Below are positions 50,482-50,506 of a DNA stretch of 50,506 nt, in pieces. How positions within the stretch are numbered: the stretch's first letter is position 1; each line of letters begins with the position of its first letter. A program made the translations under genes and the position numbers. The DNA is taken from the NCBI RefSeq assembly GCF_023223525.1, contig NZ_JALPRX010000055.1, positions 1 to 50,506 of the forward strand, in the 5' to 3' direction. Under the pieces are notes generated by a model that was not told the origin of the DNA, ran no database searches, and saw nothing but the letters and a program-made list of their open reading frames with translations. The DNA is from Roseomonas acroporae (GTDB lineage: Bacteria; Pseudomonadota; Alphaproteobacteria; Acetobacterales; Acetobacteraceae).

Positions 50482-50506
50482 GTTCCTCGGGCCCGGGGCC
50501 CCGGGG

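Overview
The window is very G+C-rich DNA (I estimate about 70%; not counted) packed with genes on both strands. Gene content points to an alphaproteobacterium of the Acetobacteraceae (Roseomonas-like) type: orphan tripartite-tricarboxylate (Bug) receptors, branched-chain amino-acid ABC parts, many acyl-CoA dehydrogenases, and intergenic spacers filled with GGGGCTTCGCCC-type hairpins. The taxonomic call is inference. I recognised no tRNA, rRNA, CRISPR array or complete insertion sequence.

Layout. 0.1-5.2 kb: a Liv-type ABC importer operon (binding protein, one-piece LivH-LivM permease, LivG, LivF). 5.4-8.0 kb: a periplasmic PpiC-type prolyl isomerase, argJ and a small XRE regulator. 8.1-11.4 kb (minus): a three-gene module, DUF4280 PAAR-like protein, a Ser/Thr-rich beta-repeat protein and a DUF2169 protein, looking like an orphan secretion-spike island. 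11.6-17.4 kb: a flavin-binding PNPOx-like protein, an amidase, a DUF4337 membrane protein, a Bug receptor and a quinone oxidoreductase.

17.6-30.6 kb: an acyl-CoA catabolic region. It holds two copies of an acyl-CoA dehydrogenase plus aminoglycoside-phosphotransferase-like kinase pair (a split version of the eukaryotic ACAD10/11 architecture), a second Bug receptor, a second pair of acyl-CoA dehydrogenases that may form a heteromer, a tyrosine phosphatase, a Liv-type binding protein, an AMP-forming acyl-CoA ligase and a crotonase. Together these resemble a 4-hydroxyacyl-CoA degradation toolkit.

30.7-33.0 kb: a FadR-type GntR regulator divergent from a denD-like dehydrogenase, with inverted-repeat operator candidates between them, then a decayed C-terminal scrap of a molybdenum hydroxylase. 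33.0-39.3 kb (minus): pyruvate dehydrogenase operon aceE-aceF-lpdA, homodimeric E1 type, whose E3 carries two lipoyl domains. 39.3-41.6 kb: a long spacer, an orphan amino-acid binding protein and a small RMF-like protein.

42.0-45.8 kb: the most unusual locus. A FeeM-like N-acyl amino acid synthase sits 21 bp upstream of a 993-residue protein that joins an isoprenylcysteine-methyltransferase-like membrane domain, through an Arg/Leu tandem-repeat linker, to a membrane sensor, PAS, GGDEF and EAL domains. I infer a signal-lipid synthesis and c-di-GMP signalling unit. 45.9-50.2 kb: an exported alpha/beta hydrolase, a MarC protein, S-formylglutathione hydrolase and an HldD-like epimerase.

Two dispersed repeat families thread the spacers. 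One (about 100 bp) supplies the TAG stop codon of the gene it abuts in both copies. Short tandem repeats of 12-15 bp recur at several places.
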